From: Gammaproteobacteria bacterium
GTDB lineage: Bacteria > Pseudomonadota > Gammaproteobacteria > Eutrophobiales > Eutrophobiaceae
NCBI GenBank assembly: GCA_012103475.1
Contig: WLWS01000003.1
Span: forward strand, 124,001 to 188,000
Direction: 5' to 3'
Length of the DNA stretch: 64,000 bases
Shown here: piece after piece, positions 1-10,151 of the stretch
How positions within the stretch are numbered: the stretch's first letter is position 1
Layout: each line of letters opens with the position of its first letter
The notes under the pieces: model-generated
Seen by the model: the letters and a program-made list of their open reading frames with translations, nothing else
Database searches by the model: none
What the model was told of the DNA's origin: nothing
Program-made: the position numbers and the translations under genes

Positions 1-3000
1 AATGACGGCAACGATATCTTAGCGGGTGATGCGGGTAATGATCAGCTTTTTGGACAAGACGGTGATGACATCATCGATGGCGGAGAGGGTGATGACAATG
101 CCTTTGGCGGCATTGGTAACGATGTTCTCAACGGTGGTGCGGGTGCGGATACCTTACAAGGTGAGGGTGGCGATGATTTTCTGTTTGGGGGTACCGGTAA
201 CGACACCCTGGCTGGAGAATATGGTAACGACACCTATCAAATCAATCGTGGTGATGGGGATGATGTCATTGTTGATGCCGGTGGTGTCGATGTACTCAGC
301 CTGGGGCCGGGCATTGCGCAGAGTGATTTGAGTTTTGATGTATCTGGTAACAATGTCATTGTGCGCATCCTTGATGAGGGTGTGTTGACTAACGATCGTG
401 TGACCTTGATTGACTGGTTTACGGCCGAGAATCAAATAGAGAGTATTGTCTTTAGCGGTGGTGGCAGTCTGGATGTAACCGCAATCACCGGGTTGTTACC
501 TGACAATATCACTCTGGTGGATGGTATTGATGCCCAGAGTAGCAGCAATGTGACTACCTATACTTTCACCCCTGACGAATTTACCCCCGACGGCTTCAGT
601 ATGGATATTACTGATGCAGGGGGGCTTGACCACATCATATTTAATGAAGTGTTCTCCGGCAGTTTTTCCTTAAAACCTGTTTTGGATAATGCCACCCGCG
701 TCGGAGATGACTTACATCTGGATGTAACGGTAGATTCGACTGTTAGTCAGATTCCTGATGTCAGTGGTCTGATACGCATTGCGGATTTTTATGTGGACGA
801 TGGTTTCATCGAAACCATCTCGTTTCCTGATGGTGACTTGAACGATCCAAATCAGGCACCTGTTGTCAGCAATGAACCGTTGGATCAGGTCACAGATCTG
901 GATGTGGCTTATAGCTTTCAGTTACCGAACGATACTTTCTCCGATAGTGTCTTTGATGTGCTGGAGGTGAGTGCCACGCTCAGTAATGGTGATCCTTTAC
1001 CAACATGGCTCAATTTTGATGCGACTACACAGAGCTTTAGTGGTACACCGACAACGGGTGACGAAGCTTTTTTGACCATTCAATTGAGCGCGCGTGACAG
1101 CAACGGCAATATTGTTACGACTGATTACAATTTGAACGTCGGTGACGTCAATGTGGCCCCTGAACTTGGCGATGCCATTGATGATCAGAGTACACGTGCA
1201 GATCGTGTATTCAGTTTCCAATTACCAACCGATACCTTTGTTGACGATAATATCAACGATAACTTGACCTTGAGTGCCACTCTGAGTAACGGAAGTGCCT
1301 TGCCGACCTGGTTGAGTTTTGATGCGGGGACTGGCACATTTAGTGGCACGCCTCTGGCAGGGGATATTGACACAATATCGGTGCGTGTAACGGCTACCGA
1401 CACTGGTGGCCTGGCGACCACTGATGATTTTACTCTCGATATTCTTGAAGCAAACGCTGTCCCCATTGCTAACCCGGATGCCGCCGTCCTGACTTTAGAC
1501 TCGCCTGATTTGATTGGCGAGGTGACCGTGAATGAATTTACGCCGAACGGACAAGTCTCTCCCTCGATGGCCGCATTGAACAATGGCCGAATCGCATTGA
1601 CCTGGCAGACTCTTGACAATAATGGGGATAATTATCTGGCGGGGCGCATTCTTGATGCAGAAGGTAGTGCAATCGGCAGCGAGTTTCGAATTGATGCTAC
1701 AGCCGGCTCTACCCCAGAGCCACGCTCGCCCAGCATGATTGGCCTGAATGACGGCAGTTTTATGATCAACTGGTCTGAATATGGCGCTGTCGGAGGTGTT
1801 GGTAAAGATATCTACGCCCAGCACTACGACAATGATGGCAATGCGCTTACCAGTAAATTTCTGGTGAATAGTGGAACTACTGCAGATGATCAGGTTGAGC
1901 CATCCATTGCCTTGTTGGCGAATGGGGATTTCGTTTCCATTTGGCGATCTGAATTTAGAGACGGTGGTGCCATTGGCATCTTTGGGCAACGGTTTGATTC
2001 CACCGGAACTGCTGTTGGTAGCGAATTTCAGGTATCCAGCGGTGGAATACCAACGTCCAACACAATATTTGATTCCTCACCACAGGTCACGGCGTTAAGT
2101 GGAGGCGGTTTCGCCGTGGTCTATTCCGATTCGGACAGTTCTGACAACGGAGTATTTCTGCAACGTTACGATGCTAGTGGCAGTTCTGTTGGTGCTAGCA
2201 TCCAGGTGAATACGACGGTCATTGAAAGTCAATATGACGCGAAGATCAGTGAGCTTACTAATGGCGATCTCGTAGTAGTTTGGAACGATGAGCTGGAAGG
2301 CGTTTTTGGTCAGCGTTTTAGTTCGGCTGGCGTAGCCCTTGGCGCTGAATTTGTCGTGAACTCCGTGACCATAGGAACCCAACATGAACCCTCGATAGCC
2401 GCATTAGACGATGGTGGATTTGTCGTAACCTGGAGCTCCGATAATCAGGATGGCAGTGGCTTTGGTATTTCTCGCCAGCAATACGATGCTAATGGCGTAG
2501 CGGTAGGAACGGAATTGCGTGTTAACCAGACTTTAACAGGCGATCAGGATAATTCTGTTGTAATTGGTCTTGCCAATGGCGGCTATGCAGTTACCTGGGA
2601 GAACGGCACAAGCAATAGCAATATCTCAGCGCGCCTGTTTGACAATGATATTCCTAATACCGTGACAGTGGACGTGCTGAGCAACGATAGCGACGCAGAC
2701 GATGGCGTTGCTGCGCTGACTATTACATCGGCGGATGTTATTGGCAGCAATAATGGGGCCGTATCTATTGTTGATAACAAATTGGTGTTTAATGCTGTGG
2801 GGGATTTCGACTCACTCGGCGCAGGCGATGTTGAGCAGGTCGTTATTAATTATACGATCGAAGATGATGATGGTGAGACAGCAAGTTCTACACTCACATT
2901 AAATGTTCGAGGTTCGGCAAGTGTCACGGACAGTAGTTTGTCTGATTTCAGTGTTTTTGAAAAAGGTGGTTTATCAGTTAGTGATGCTGGCGATGTGAAT

Positions 3001-6000
3001 GGTGATGGTTTGGCGGATATTTTGGTGGGAAATCAATTTAGTAACGAAGCTTATATCGTATTCGGTAACGTTAACGGTTTCGGTGCATCTTTAGATTTAT
3101 CGAGCCTGGATGGAAGCAATGGTAGTGTCATTACCAGTAGTGTGTATGGTCAAATCGGTGCGTCTCTAAGTGCCGCTGGCGATGTGAATAACGATGGTAT
3201 TGATGATTTTATAGTTGGTGCGCCACAAACTGACACCAGTGGCGGAGTGAATAGTGGTTCAAGTTTCGTTGTGTTCGGGAACAATGCCGGGTTCGGAGCC
3301 AGCGTGGATTTGGCTCTGCTAGACGGGAGCGACGGTTTTCGCCTGGATGGACTTGCTTTTGTGGATGAGCTTGGCAGCGCAGTGAGTTCAGCTGGTGATT
3401 TAAACAATGACGGCATTGCTGACTTACTCATTTCGGCACCCAGAGCAGATAATAGCAACGGCAGTGATGCAGGCAATATCTATGTCGTTTTCGGGCAAGA
3501 TGGCGGGTTCTCTTCAAGCTTTGATCTCACCACTCTCGATGGCACTAACGGTTTGATATTGAAGGGTGCGGCCAACAATGATTTTTCAGTTTCGACTAAT
3601 CAAGCCGTGAGCGACGCGGGTGATGTCAACGGTGATGGTATCGACGATGTGATAATAGGTGCGCCTGGTTCTGATTTAAACGGTTTCTTTGAAGTGGGTC
3701 AGGCTTATGTGGTGTTTGGCAGCGATACTGGTTTTACTTCTACTCTGGATTTGGCTGGCCTGGATGGTTCTGATGGCTTTGTAATCACAACCAGTGAGTA
3801 TGGCGAGAACGAGGGGGCTGAAATTGGCACTTCTGTTAGTAGTGCCGGTGATATCAATGGCGATGGCATTGACGATTTGATTATTGGGGCGCCTCGAACT
3901 GAAGTCAATTTTCAAGAAACTGCAGGGCGTAGTTATGTGGTGTTCGGTACAGATACGGGGTTTGGAAGTAGTTTTGATCTGGCTAATCTAAACGGTGCAG
4001 ATGGGTTTGTAATAAACCACAGCGAGTATGGTTTAAGCGGTAGCAGCGTCAGTGGACTGGGCGATATTAACGGTGATGGTTTGGATGACCTTATTATTGG
4101 TACGCCAAATGCCGGTTCAGGAGGACTAGAGACCAATGGCAAGGTAAGCATTTTGTATGGCACTACCAACGGATTCGCCGCCTCAATAGATGTGGATTCC
4201 CTTGATGGACTTACTGGTTTTAGGTTACTGGGTGGGAATGAAAGCGATGCTGCCGGCTATTCGGTCAGCGGGCTTGGGGATACTAACGGAGATGGGTTCA
4301 ATGATTTTATTATCGGAGCACCTAATGCAGGCTTCGGTGGTGAAAATATTATCGTTTTTGGTGGTGATTTTAACAATGCCGTTGACTTTCTCGGAACCAG
4401 TGGTGATGACACCATTACAGCGACGGGCAATGACATTAAAATCTTCTCCGGTGCTGGAGATGACTTTATCGATATTGAGGCAGCCAATACGGTTATTGTG
4501 AACGTTGGCTCGGGAAACAATACGGTCAATTTCACACCCAATGCTAACTCTACATTTACCGCGATGGGACTTTCTTCAAGTTCAGCCTCAAGCGGCAGCA
4601 ATACTTTCAGTTTTAATACGACGGTAGGTCATCCTTATAAAGTCAGCTTGTCGAGTGGACTGGCAAACAGCCCAGATACCGCTTTTGATATATTTACTCA
4701 GCAAAACGTTAATATTAATGATATTTCTATTAGCAGGGGCTCTTTGATTATTGATATTAATGATCAGGTGGAGCTCACCTTTGAGGGTGTCGATGCAGAT
4801 AATCTTCTGAATATCAGTGATCCTTTTGGCAGTATCAATATCAACAATACTATTTCCCTGAGTTATCAGGATATCCTCGATCTTGGAATGGATATTGACG
4901 GCACTTCGATTGACGATATTCTTCAAGGTTCGCAGATTGATGATCGAATAAATGGGTTTGACGGTAACGATGTCATTACCAGTGGTGAGGGTGACGACGT
5001 TCTCAATGGCGGGCTTGGTGATGACACCCTGAATGCAGGAGCCGGGGATGATGTGCTCATTGGCGAATACGGTAACGATACGCTCATTGGTGGCACGGGA
5101 GATGATAGCTATTTCGTCGAAGCTGGGGAACGGAATAAGGTAGTTAACGACGTCTCTGGCATAGATCAGATTGTATTTGGTGACGGGATAAACGTACTGG
5201 ATTTGACAGTGACTCAATCTAGTAATGATCTCGTTGTTCAATTGAGTCCTAATGATTCTGTCACCATTCAAGATTGGTTTGCTAACGATGAGCAACAAGT
5301 TGAACGATTTGTATTCACAAATGACAATCTCACGATCCTCACCAATTTACAGATGGAAAGCTTGATTGGCGGAGGTGAAATAAATTTGGCACCCATTGTA
5401 GTGGAAAGTATAGTCGATCAGCTGGCAACGGAAGACAGTGTCTTTTCTTTTAGTGTCCCGGGAACGACATTTACTGATCCAAATATAAGCGATATTCTGA
5501 GCTATAGTGCTGAACTGGCAGACGGTAACGCCCTCCCAGCCTGGCTGAGCTTTGATATAGCTACGCAAACCTTCAGCGGCACGCCCGACAATCCTGATGT
5601 AGGAATCATAGACCTTCGTGTTATCGCAACCGATCTTGCTGGCGAGACTGTATCTGATAGTTTTCTTTTGACAGTGGAGGCGATATCACAAACAAACCAG
5701 ACTCCTATTCTGGATAACTCCATTGGCGATCAAACAGTGGATGAAGATCAAGGGTTCAGTTTTATTGTACCAGCAGCGACTTTTAGTGATCCAGACGTCG
5801 GTGATAGCTTGACTTTTAGTGCCAGTCTCGATGATGGTAGTACGCTTCCGGCCTGGCTTTCCTTTGATGCCCTGACCCAGACTTTTAGCGGTACGCCGGA
5901 CAACGACGATGTAGGCTCCATTGATATCGAAGTGACGGCGACGGACACCGGCAGTTTGAGTGTGAGTGATACCTTTAGAGTGGTCATAAACAATGTGAAC

Positions 6001-6429
6001 GATGCGCCGACGTTGGATAACGCCATTGGTGATCAATGCATAGATGAAGACGCTTCATTCAGTTTTACGGTACCGGTAGATAGCTTCAGTGATGTCGACA
6101 GTGTGCATGGTGATGCGTTGGGCTTCACGGCGACACTGGCAGATAACAGTGTGTTACCGGCCTGGCTCAGTTTTGATGAACTGACGCGTACGTTTAGTGG
6201 CACACCTTTGAATAGCGATGTAGGTGATATTGATATCAAAGTCGCAGTTACAGATAGTGAGGGAGAAACAGTCAACGATACGTTTACGCTTACTGTGAAT
6301 AATGTCAACGACGCGCCAGTTGTAAGTAATTTGCTACAAGATCAGCCGGCAGGAGAGGGAACACTCTTCTCATTTACAGTTCCCAAAATACTTTTGATGA
6401 TGAGGATAGTATTTATGGTGACACCTTGA
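1..6429 (+). CDS. Giant RTX / FG-GAP / Ig-like secreted protein, upstream part (5' end outside window, frameshifted 3' end)
   Basis: The frame is open from base 1, so the true start lies upstream. Domain order by nucleotide: RTX nonapeptides (GGxGxDxLx type) at 1-260; two dystroglycan/He_PIG-like Ig domains at 853-1143 and 1156-1443; four to six imperfect ~55-residue repeats ending in GQRFD/GSEF-type motifs at 1550-2640, probably beta-rich; a VCBS/cadherin-like domain at 2655-2910; seven FG-GAP units with DxNxDGxxD calcium loops at 2980-4320; a second RTX block at 4390-5110; then He_PIG-like domains at 5389-5670, 5702-5990 and 6007-6300. A fourth starts at 6313 and is broken in C3A4 at 6382-6388. 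The reading then runs 15 foreign residues to a stop at 6429, while the homologous continuation lies in the -1 frame. RTX proteins of this kind are exported by type I secretion and fold on calcium outside the cell. No T1SS genes are visible. Likely role: adhesin or surface/matrix protein (inferred). Confidence 0.85.
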   Translation, partial: NDGNDILAGDAGNDQLFGQDGDDIIDGGEGDDNAFGGIGNDVLNGGAGADTLQGEGGDDFLFGGTGNDTLAGEYGNDTYQINRGDGDDVIVDAGGVDVLSLGPGIAQSDLSFDVSGNNVIVRILDEGVLTNDRVTLIDWFTAENQIESIVFSGGGSLDVTAITGLLPDNITLVDGIDAQSSSNVTTYTFTPDEFTPDGFSMDITDAGGLDHIIFNEVFSGSFSLKPVLDNATRVGDDLHLDVTVDSTVSQIPDVSGLIRIADFYVDDGFIETISFPDGDLNDPNQAPVVSNEPLDQVTDLDVAYSFQLPNDTFSDSVFDVLEVSATLSNGDPLPTWLNFDATTQSFSGTPTTGDEAFLTIQLSARDSNGNIVTTDYNLNVGDVNVAPELGDAIDDQSTRADRVFSFQLPTDTFVDDNINDNLTLSATLSNGSALPTWLSFDAGTGTFSGTPLAGDIDTISVRVTATDTGGLATTDDFTLDILEANAVPIANPDAAVLTLDSPDLIGEVTVNEFTPNGQVSPSMAALNNGRIALTWQTLDNNGDNYLAGRILDAEGSAIGSEFRIDATAGSTPEPRSPSMIGLNDGSFMINWSEYGAVGGVGKDIYAQHYDNDGNALTSKFLVNSGTTADDQVEPSIALLANGDFVSIWRSEFRDGGAIGIFGQRFDSTGTAVGSEFQVSSGGIPTSNTIFDSSPQVTALSGGGFAVVYSDSDSSDNGVFLQRYDASGSSVGASIQVNTTVIESQYDAKISELTNGDLVVVWNDELEGVFGQRFSSAGVALGAEFVVNSVTIGTQHEPSIAALDDGGFVVTWSSDNQDGSGFGISRQQYDANGVAVGTELRVNQTLTGDQDNSVVIGLANGGYAVTWENGTSNSNISARLFDNDIPNTVTVDVLSNDSDADDGVAALTITSADVIGSNNGAVSIVDNKLVFNAVGDFDSLGAGDVEQVVINYTIEDDDGETASSTLTLNVRGSASVTDSSLSDFSVFEKGGLSVSDAGDVNGDGLADILVGNQFSNEAYIVFGNVNGFGASLDLSSLDGSNGSVITSSVYGQIGASLSAAGDVNNDGIDDFIVGAPQTDTSGGVNSGSSFVVFGNNAGFGASVDLALLDGSDGFRLDGLAFVDELGSAVSSAGDLNNDGIADLLISAPRADNSNGSDAGNIYVVFGQDGGFSSSFDLTTLDGTNGLILKGAANNDFSVSTNQAVSDAGDVNGDGIDDVIIGAPGSDLNGFFEVGQAYVVFGSDTGFTSTLDLAGLDGSDGFVITTSEYGENEGAEIGTSVSSAGDINGDGIDDLIIGAPRTEVNFQETAGRSYVVFGTDTGFGSSFDLANLNGADGFVINHSEYGLSGSSVSGLGDINGDGLDDLIIGTPNAGSGGLETNGKVSILYGTTNGFAASIDVDSLDGLTGFRLLGGNESDAAGYSVSGLGDTNGDGFNDFIIGAPNAGFGGENIIVFGGDFNNAVDFLGTSGDDTITATGNDIKIFSGAGDDFIDIEAANTVIVNVGSGNNTVNFTPNANSTFTAMGLSSSSASSGSNTFSFNTTVGHPYKVSLSSGLANSPDTAFDIFTQQNVNINDISISRGSLIIDINDQVELTFEGVDADNLLNISDPFGSININNTISLSYQDILDLGMDIDGTSIDDILQGSQIDDRINGFDGNDVITSGEGDDVLNGGLGDDTLNAGAGDDVLIGEYGNDTLIGGTGDDSYFVEAGERNKVVNDVSGIDQIVFGDGINVLDLTVTQSSNDLVVQLSPNDSVTIQDWFANDEQQVERFVFTNDNLTILTNLQMESLIGGGEINLAPIVVESIVDQLATEDSVFSFSVPGTTFTDPNISDILSYSAELADGNALPAWLSFDIATQTFSGTPDNPDVGIIDLRVIATDLAGETVSDSFLLTVEAISQTNQTPILDNSIGDQTVDEDQGFSFIVPAATFSDPDVGDSLTFSASLDDGSTLPAWLSFDALTQTFSGTPDNDDVGSIDIEVTATDTGSLSVSDTFRVVINNVNDAPTLDNAIGDQCIDEDASFSFTVPVDSFSDVDSVHGDALGFTATLADNSVLPAWLSFDELTRTFSGTPLNSDVGDIDIKVAVTDSEGETVNDTFTLTVNNVNDAPVVSNLLQDQPAGEGTLFSFTVPKILLMMRIVFMVTP

Positions 6430-8042
6430 CCTTAAGTGCTGCTCTATCTGATGGCAGTGCGTTACCGTCTTGGCTTGTATTTGATGCGCAGTCAGCCTCT
6501 TTTTCAGGCACCCCTTTAAATGCGGAAGGGCTTTCTTATGCGATTCGTGTCACTGCTACCGACAACTCAGGTGAGAGTGTTGATAGTGTTTTTACACTCA
6601 GCGTAGGCGACTCTCTTCTTGGTACATCTGGTGCGGATACACTTATTGGGACTCCGGGCAACGATAGTATTGATGGCCTGTCTGGTGCTGACACTTTGTT
6701 AGGTGGTGCAGGTGATGACAGTTTACAGGGTTGGACTGGTGACGATGTGTTGAACGGAGGTGCTGGTGATGACTGGTTGCAAGGCTACAACGGTGATGAT
6801 GTGTATGAGTTCGATCTCGGTTGGGGTCAAGATACCATCAGTAACAATGACTATCTAAGCTCAACGGACACGATTCGATTTGGCACAGGGATAGCAGCAA
6901 GTGATATTAGTGTGAGTAGGGAAGTAGACAGCCTGCATCTGACTCATGTCAGCACTGGTGACAATGTTGAATTGGTAGAGTATTTCAGGTTATCGGCATT
7001 TGCTGTGGATGCAATCGAATTTGCGGATGGCACAATTTGGGACCAGGCAGCGATTAAAGCAATGTTCCCCGTTGCAACAGAAGGAGATGATGATCTGATT
7101 GGGGATTTTAATCATGAAACTATCGATGGGCTGGGGGGTAACGACACGATTGATGGACATACCGGAGATGACACTCTGTTGGGCGGGGCGGGCGATGACA
7201 GTTTACAGGGAGGGTACGGTGATGATGTGTTGAATGGCGGTACGGGAGATGACTGGTTGCAGGGACGAAATGGAGACGATACGTATCAGTTTGATCTGGG
7301 TTGGGGGCAGGATCAGATTAATAACTATGATTACCATTCAAGCAGCGTTGACAAAGTAGTGTTTGGTACAGGGATCAGTGCGAGTGACATCAGTGTGAGT
7401 CGTATCGGCAATAATCTGCATTTGACGCATGTGAGTGGTGGAGACAATGTACAGGTGACGAGCTACTTCAGTAGTGCGGCATCGTCGATTGATCAGGTGG
7501 AATTCGCTGATGGGACGATTTGGGATCAAGCGGAACTCGATTTAATGGCTGCTACTAGCGGTAATGACACTCTGGTGGGCACTAATGGCGTCAATTATTT
7601 AGATGCACTATCGGGTGATGACATACTAACAGGGGCAGCTGGCAACGATATCTTGCTGGGAGGAATCGGTGATGATATTTACCAGTTTTCACCGGGGGAT
7701 GGGCTGGATCTAATCAATGACACAGCGGGTGTTGACGCTATTAATTATTCTGGAGTCGACTATGATCAATTATGGCTATGGCAAGATAGTGACGATTTGA
7801 GAATTGGAGTCAGAGATACTTCAGACTGGATTACAGTTAAAGACTGGTATTTAACTGGAAGCGATAATATAGAAGCTATCAATTCAATTGACGATAGTTT
7901 TACGTTAGTTGAAACACAGGTTCAACAGCTAGTACAGGCAATGGCAATATTTGATGTGCAGGCTGCTGGCAATCTCAACGTGTCGCAGGCGGATGTTGAC
8001 AGTGTACAGTCGGCAATCGCGGTTGCCTGGTCGACAACATAG
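6426..8042 (+). CDS. Giant RTX protein, C-terminal part (same gene as the preceding frame)
   Basis: This frame resumes at NTFDDEDS (about 6387) exactly where the preceding frame loses homology, so 1-8042 is best read as one gene of about 2680 visible codons with a one-base loss. The ATG at 6426 is just the first ATG in the frame, not a likely real start. It finishes the sixth He_PIG-like domain (to about 6600). Two near-duplicate RTX modules follow (6613-7060 and 7090-7543), each with nonapeptides, a conserved FDLGWGQD segment and a FADGTIWDQA segment. A third RTX block at 7560-7690 is followed by a segment resembling the haemolysin-type calcium-binding-related domain (LWLWQDSDDLRIGV then ITVKDWY). 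The last ~60 residues are the expected place for an uncleaved C-terminal type I secretion signal. Confidence 0.8.
   Translation: MTLSAALSDGSALPSWLVFDAQSASFSGTPLNAEGLSYAIRVTATDNSGESVDSVFTLSVGDSLLGTSGADTLIGTPGNDSIDGLSGADTLLGGAGDDSLQGWTGDDVLNGGAGDDWLQGYNGDDVYEFDLGWGQDTISNNDYLSSTDTIRFGTGIAASDISVSREVDSLHLTHVSTGDNVELVEYFRLSAFAVDAIEFADGTIWDQAAIKAMFPVATEGDDDLIGDFNHETIDGLGGNDTIDGHTGDDTLLGGAGDDSLQGGYGDDVLNGGTGDDWLQGRNGDDTYQFDLGWGQDQINNYDYHSSSVDKVVFGTGISASDISVSRIGNNLHLTHVSGGDNVQVTSYFSSAASSIDQVEFADGTIWDQAELDLMAATSGNDTLVGTNGVNYLDALSGDDILTGAAGNDILLGGIGDDIYQFSPGDGLDLINDTAGVDAINYSGVDYDQLWLWQDSDDLRIGVRDTSDWITVKDWYLTGSDNIEAINSIDDSFTLVETQVQQLVQAMAIFDVQAAGNLNVSQADVDSVQSAIAVAWSTT
6685..7543 (+). repeat. Two-copy internal duplication inside the RTX gene
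   Basis: Bases from about 6685-7060 recur at about 7165-7543, offset 480 at the start and 483 at the end because of one inserted codon. The copies share nonapeptide order, FDLGWGQD, FGTGI, ASDISVSR, LHLTHVS and FADGTIWDQA. They have diverged at third positions and in loops, so the duplication is not recent. Confidence 0.8.
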
Positions 8043-8086
8043 TTTGATACTAATCTAAAGGAAATTTTATCTATTAGCTGCGTGCT

Positions 8087-8638
8087 ATGAAGATCTCGAT
8101 CACAGGAAGCGCCGGAACTGGTAAATCAACAATCGCGAGTTTATTAGCTGAGCATTATTCCTGTGCTTGCATTGATGAATTCTATGAAGGTTTTTTTCAG
8201 AAGAATGGAGAGTTTGTGCAACCTGTTAAACGTCTCAGGGAAATGATTTTTGAGACATTGGAAAAAAAGTACCAACTGGAAGAAGCATCAGGCAATTTCG
8301 TGGTTGACCGCTCACCAGTAGATCTTTTCAATTTGTGGCTAAGCCGTGGTTTTACGGCACATCAGGATGAGACGACAGCACTGTATCAGCGTTGTCGAGA
8401 ATTGGTACATTTGTACGATGCTATCGTGGTTTTGCCCTGGGGAGTTTTACCCTTACAGCAACATAAAAATAATCAAAAACGACGTCGGATTATGAATCCT
8501 TGGGTGCAATTTCATAATCACTCCACCATAGTTGGATTAACCTCTCAATGGCTGCCTCCCGATAAGATCATTCCGATACCGGGGAATATTAAGAATAATG
8601 CCAGCAGGATTGCGTTTATAGATAAACATTTTAATTAA
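8087..8638 (+). CDS. P-loop ATPase/kinase-like protein (NadR-kinase/AAA_28 type)
   Basis: A 183-residue soluble protein with a Walker A loop GSAGTGKST at residues 7-15 directly after the first beta strand, and a VVDRSP segment at 72-77 in the place where NadR-type ribosylnicotinamide kinases and related small AAA ATPases have their catalytic or Walker B-like Asp. The family is known for phosphorylating small nucleosides, but no substrate-specific residues can be assigned here, so the function is open. It stands alone 44 bp behind the RTX gene and converges on the flavoprotein gene that ends at 8690. The start ATG at 8087 leaves no residues before the P-loop strand to spare, which supports it. 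Confidence 0.7.
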   Translation: MKISITGSAGTGKSTIASLLAEHYSCACIDEFYEGFFQKNGEFVQPVKRLREMIFETLEKKYQLEEASGNFVVDRSPVDLFNLWLSRGFTAHQDETTALYQRCRELVHLYDAIVVLPWGVLPLQQHKNNQKRRRIMNPWVQFHNHSTIVGLTSQWLPPDKIIPIPGNIKNNASRIAFIDKHFN

Positions 8639-8689
8639 AACTCGTTAATTTGACCTCTTGAGGTAACTATCAAAGTTACGGAGGTTATT

Positions 8690-10147
8690 TCAAAGTTGTA
8701 CTCGATGAAACCATTTAACTAACTTCAGTAGCTTTTCTGGTGCATGGGCTTTTTTCCAGTTACCTGCGGCGAATTTGTTGGCTTCTGAAAGTGTAGGATA
8801 AATATGGATGGTACTGAGTATCTTGTTCATGCCGAAATTGTGCTTCATGGCGCTGATATATTCTGTGATTAATTCTCCTGCATGATCTCCTACAATGGTA
8901 GCGCCAATTATTTTGTCTTTGCCCGGCACGGTTAATACTTTAACAAACCCCTTAGCTCCTTCGTCGGCAATAGCTCGATCCAGATCGTCTATTCCGTAGC
9001 GTGTAACTTCGTATTTGATCCCTTGTTCTTTCGCTTCAAGCTCGTTTAGTCCTACTCGGGCGACTTCCGGTTCGGTAAAGGTTGCCCAGGGGATGACTGA
9101 ATAGTCGACTTTGAATTTTTTAAATTTACCAAAGAGCGAGTTGACCGCCGCATACCAGGCCTGATGAGCCGCGGTATGGGTAAATTGAAAAGGGCCGGCT
9201 ACATCACCGCAGGCAAAAATATTAGGGTGGAGTGTCTGCAAATATTCATTGGTTTGCACTGTGCCTTGCTTAGTGATGTCAATTCCAAGTTCTTCAAGAC
9301 CAAAACCCTCGATATTTGCTTTACGACCAACTGCAACAAGCAGGCTGTCAAATTCAATTTCTACCTCTTTGCCTTTGTATTCGCAAACGATCACTTTATT
9401 TTCACCCGCCTTTTTAAAGGCCAGTGCTTTGTGGGAAGTAAGTACATCAACGCCATCGTTTGTGAATTGTTTAGTGACCAGTTCGGATACTTCTTCATCT
9501 TCACGAATAAGTATTCGCGGTAACATTTCAACCTGCGTCACTTTGCTGCCGAAGCGGGCAAAACACTGACTTAGCTCCGAGCCAATCGGGCCTCCACCGA
9601 GCACCACCAGACGAGGAGGTAAAGTCTTCAGCTGCCAGACGTTATCCGATGTCAGATAGTCCATGTCTTCTATACCGGGAATGGGTGGTACAAAGGGTCG
9701 TGCGCCAGTTGCTATGATGATGTTTGCTGTAGTAATTGTGCGGCCATTCACTTCGACGGTGAAAGGCGAGGTGATTTTCGCTTCGCCCTGAATACATTCC
9801 ACGCCCAGTTCAGTATAGCGCTCTACCGAATCGTGCGGTTCTATGGTCTGTACCACGCGCTGAACACGCTGCATGACCTCTTCGAAATCGAATTCGACGT
9901 CAATTGATTTGAAACCGAATTCCTGAGCCCGTTTCGCCTGAGCAAGTATCTTTGCCGAGCGAATCAGTGCCTTTGACGGCACACAGCCGGTATTCAGGCA
10001 ATCGCCGCCCATCAGGTGTTTTTCAATGAGTATGACTTTCGCTTTTACCGCAGCCGCTATATAGGAGGAGACCAGTCCGGCAGAGCCCGCTCCGATAACG
10101 ACGATATTGACGTCGAATTTCTTTGGTTTTTCAAATGTTTCACTCAT
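8690..10147 (-). CDS. Mercuric-reductase/dihydrolipoamide-dehydrogenase-like FAD disulfide oxidoreductase
   Basis: Class I pyridine nucleotide-disulfide oxidoreductase of 485 residues: FAD dinucleotide fold GAGSAG at 19-24, redox-active pair Cys50/Cys55 (CLNTGC) with the usual VPSKA following, a second Rossmann motif GGGPIGSE for NAD(P)H, and a C-terminal dimerisation domain with HIYPTLSE, the place of the catalytic His of the family. It has no N-terminal heavy-metal domain and no C-terminal Cys pair like true MerA, so mercury reduction is not supported. The start chosen is the ATG at 10147, four bases after the stop of the TVP38 gene; a longer frame from 10225 would overlap that gene by 74 bp. 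It is the last gene of grxC - TVP38 - flavoprotein. TVP38 proteins and MerA-like flavoproteins are often neighbours or fused, which suggests a membrane-linked thiol/disulfide or detoxification role (inferred). Confidence 0.85.
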   Translation of the reverse strand: MSETFEKPKKFDVNIVVIGAGSAGLVSSYIAAAVKAKVILIEKHLMGGDCLNTGCVPSKALIRSAKILAQAKRAQEFGFKSIDVEFDFEEVMQRVQRVVQTIEPHDSVERYTELGVECIQGEAKITSPFTVEVNGRTITTANIIIATGARPFVPPIPGIEDMDYLTSDNVWQLKTLPPRLVVLGGGPIGSELSQCFARFGSKVTQVEMLPRILIREDEEVSELVTKQFTNDGVDVLTSHKALAFKKAGENKVIVCEYKGKEVEIEFDSLLVAVGRKANIEGFGLEELGIDITKQGTVQTNEYLQTLHPNIFACGDVAGPFQFTHTAAHQAWYAAVNSLFGKFKKFKVDYSVIPWATFTEPEVARVGLNELEAKEQGIKYEVTRYGIDDLDRAIADEGAKGFVKVLTVPGKDKIIGATIVGDHAGELITEYISAMKHNFGMNKILSTIHIYPTLSEANKFAAGNWKKAHAPEKLLKLVKWFHRVQL

Positions 10148-10151
10148 GACT

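Noticed and set aside
6382..6429. Programmed -1 frameshift in the RTX gene
   Set aside because: The heptamer is not in the right phase for a classical X XXY YYZ slip (codons are CCC AAA ATA), there is no obvious downstream stimulatory structure, and two other unrelated genes show the same kind of homopolymer break.
1..8042. Repeated GGxGxD-coding DNA as a possible CRISPR or other DNA repeat array
   Set aside because: The repeats are protein-coding RTX nonapeptides in a continuous reading frame with no spacer structure.
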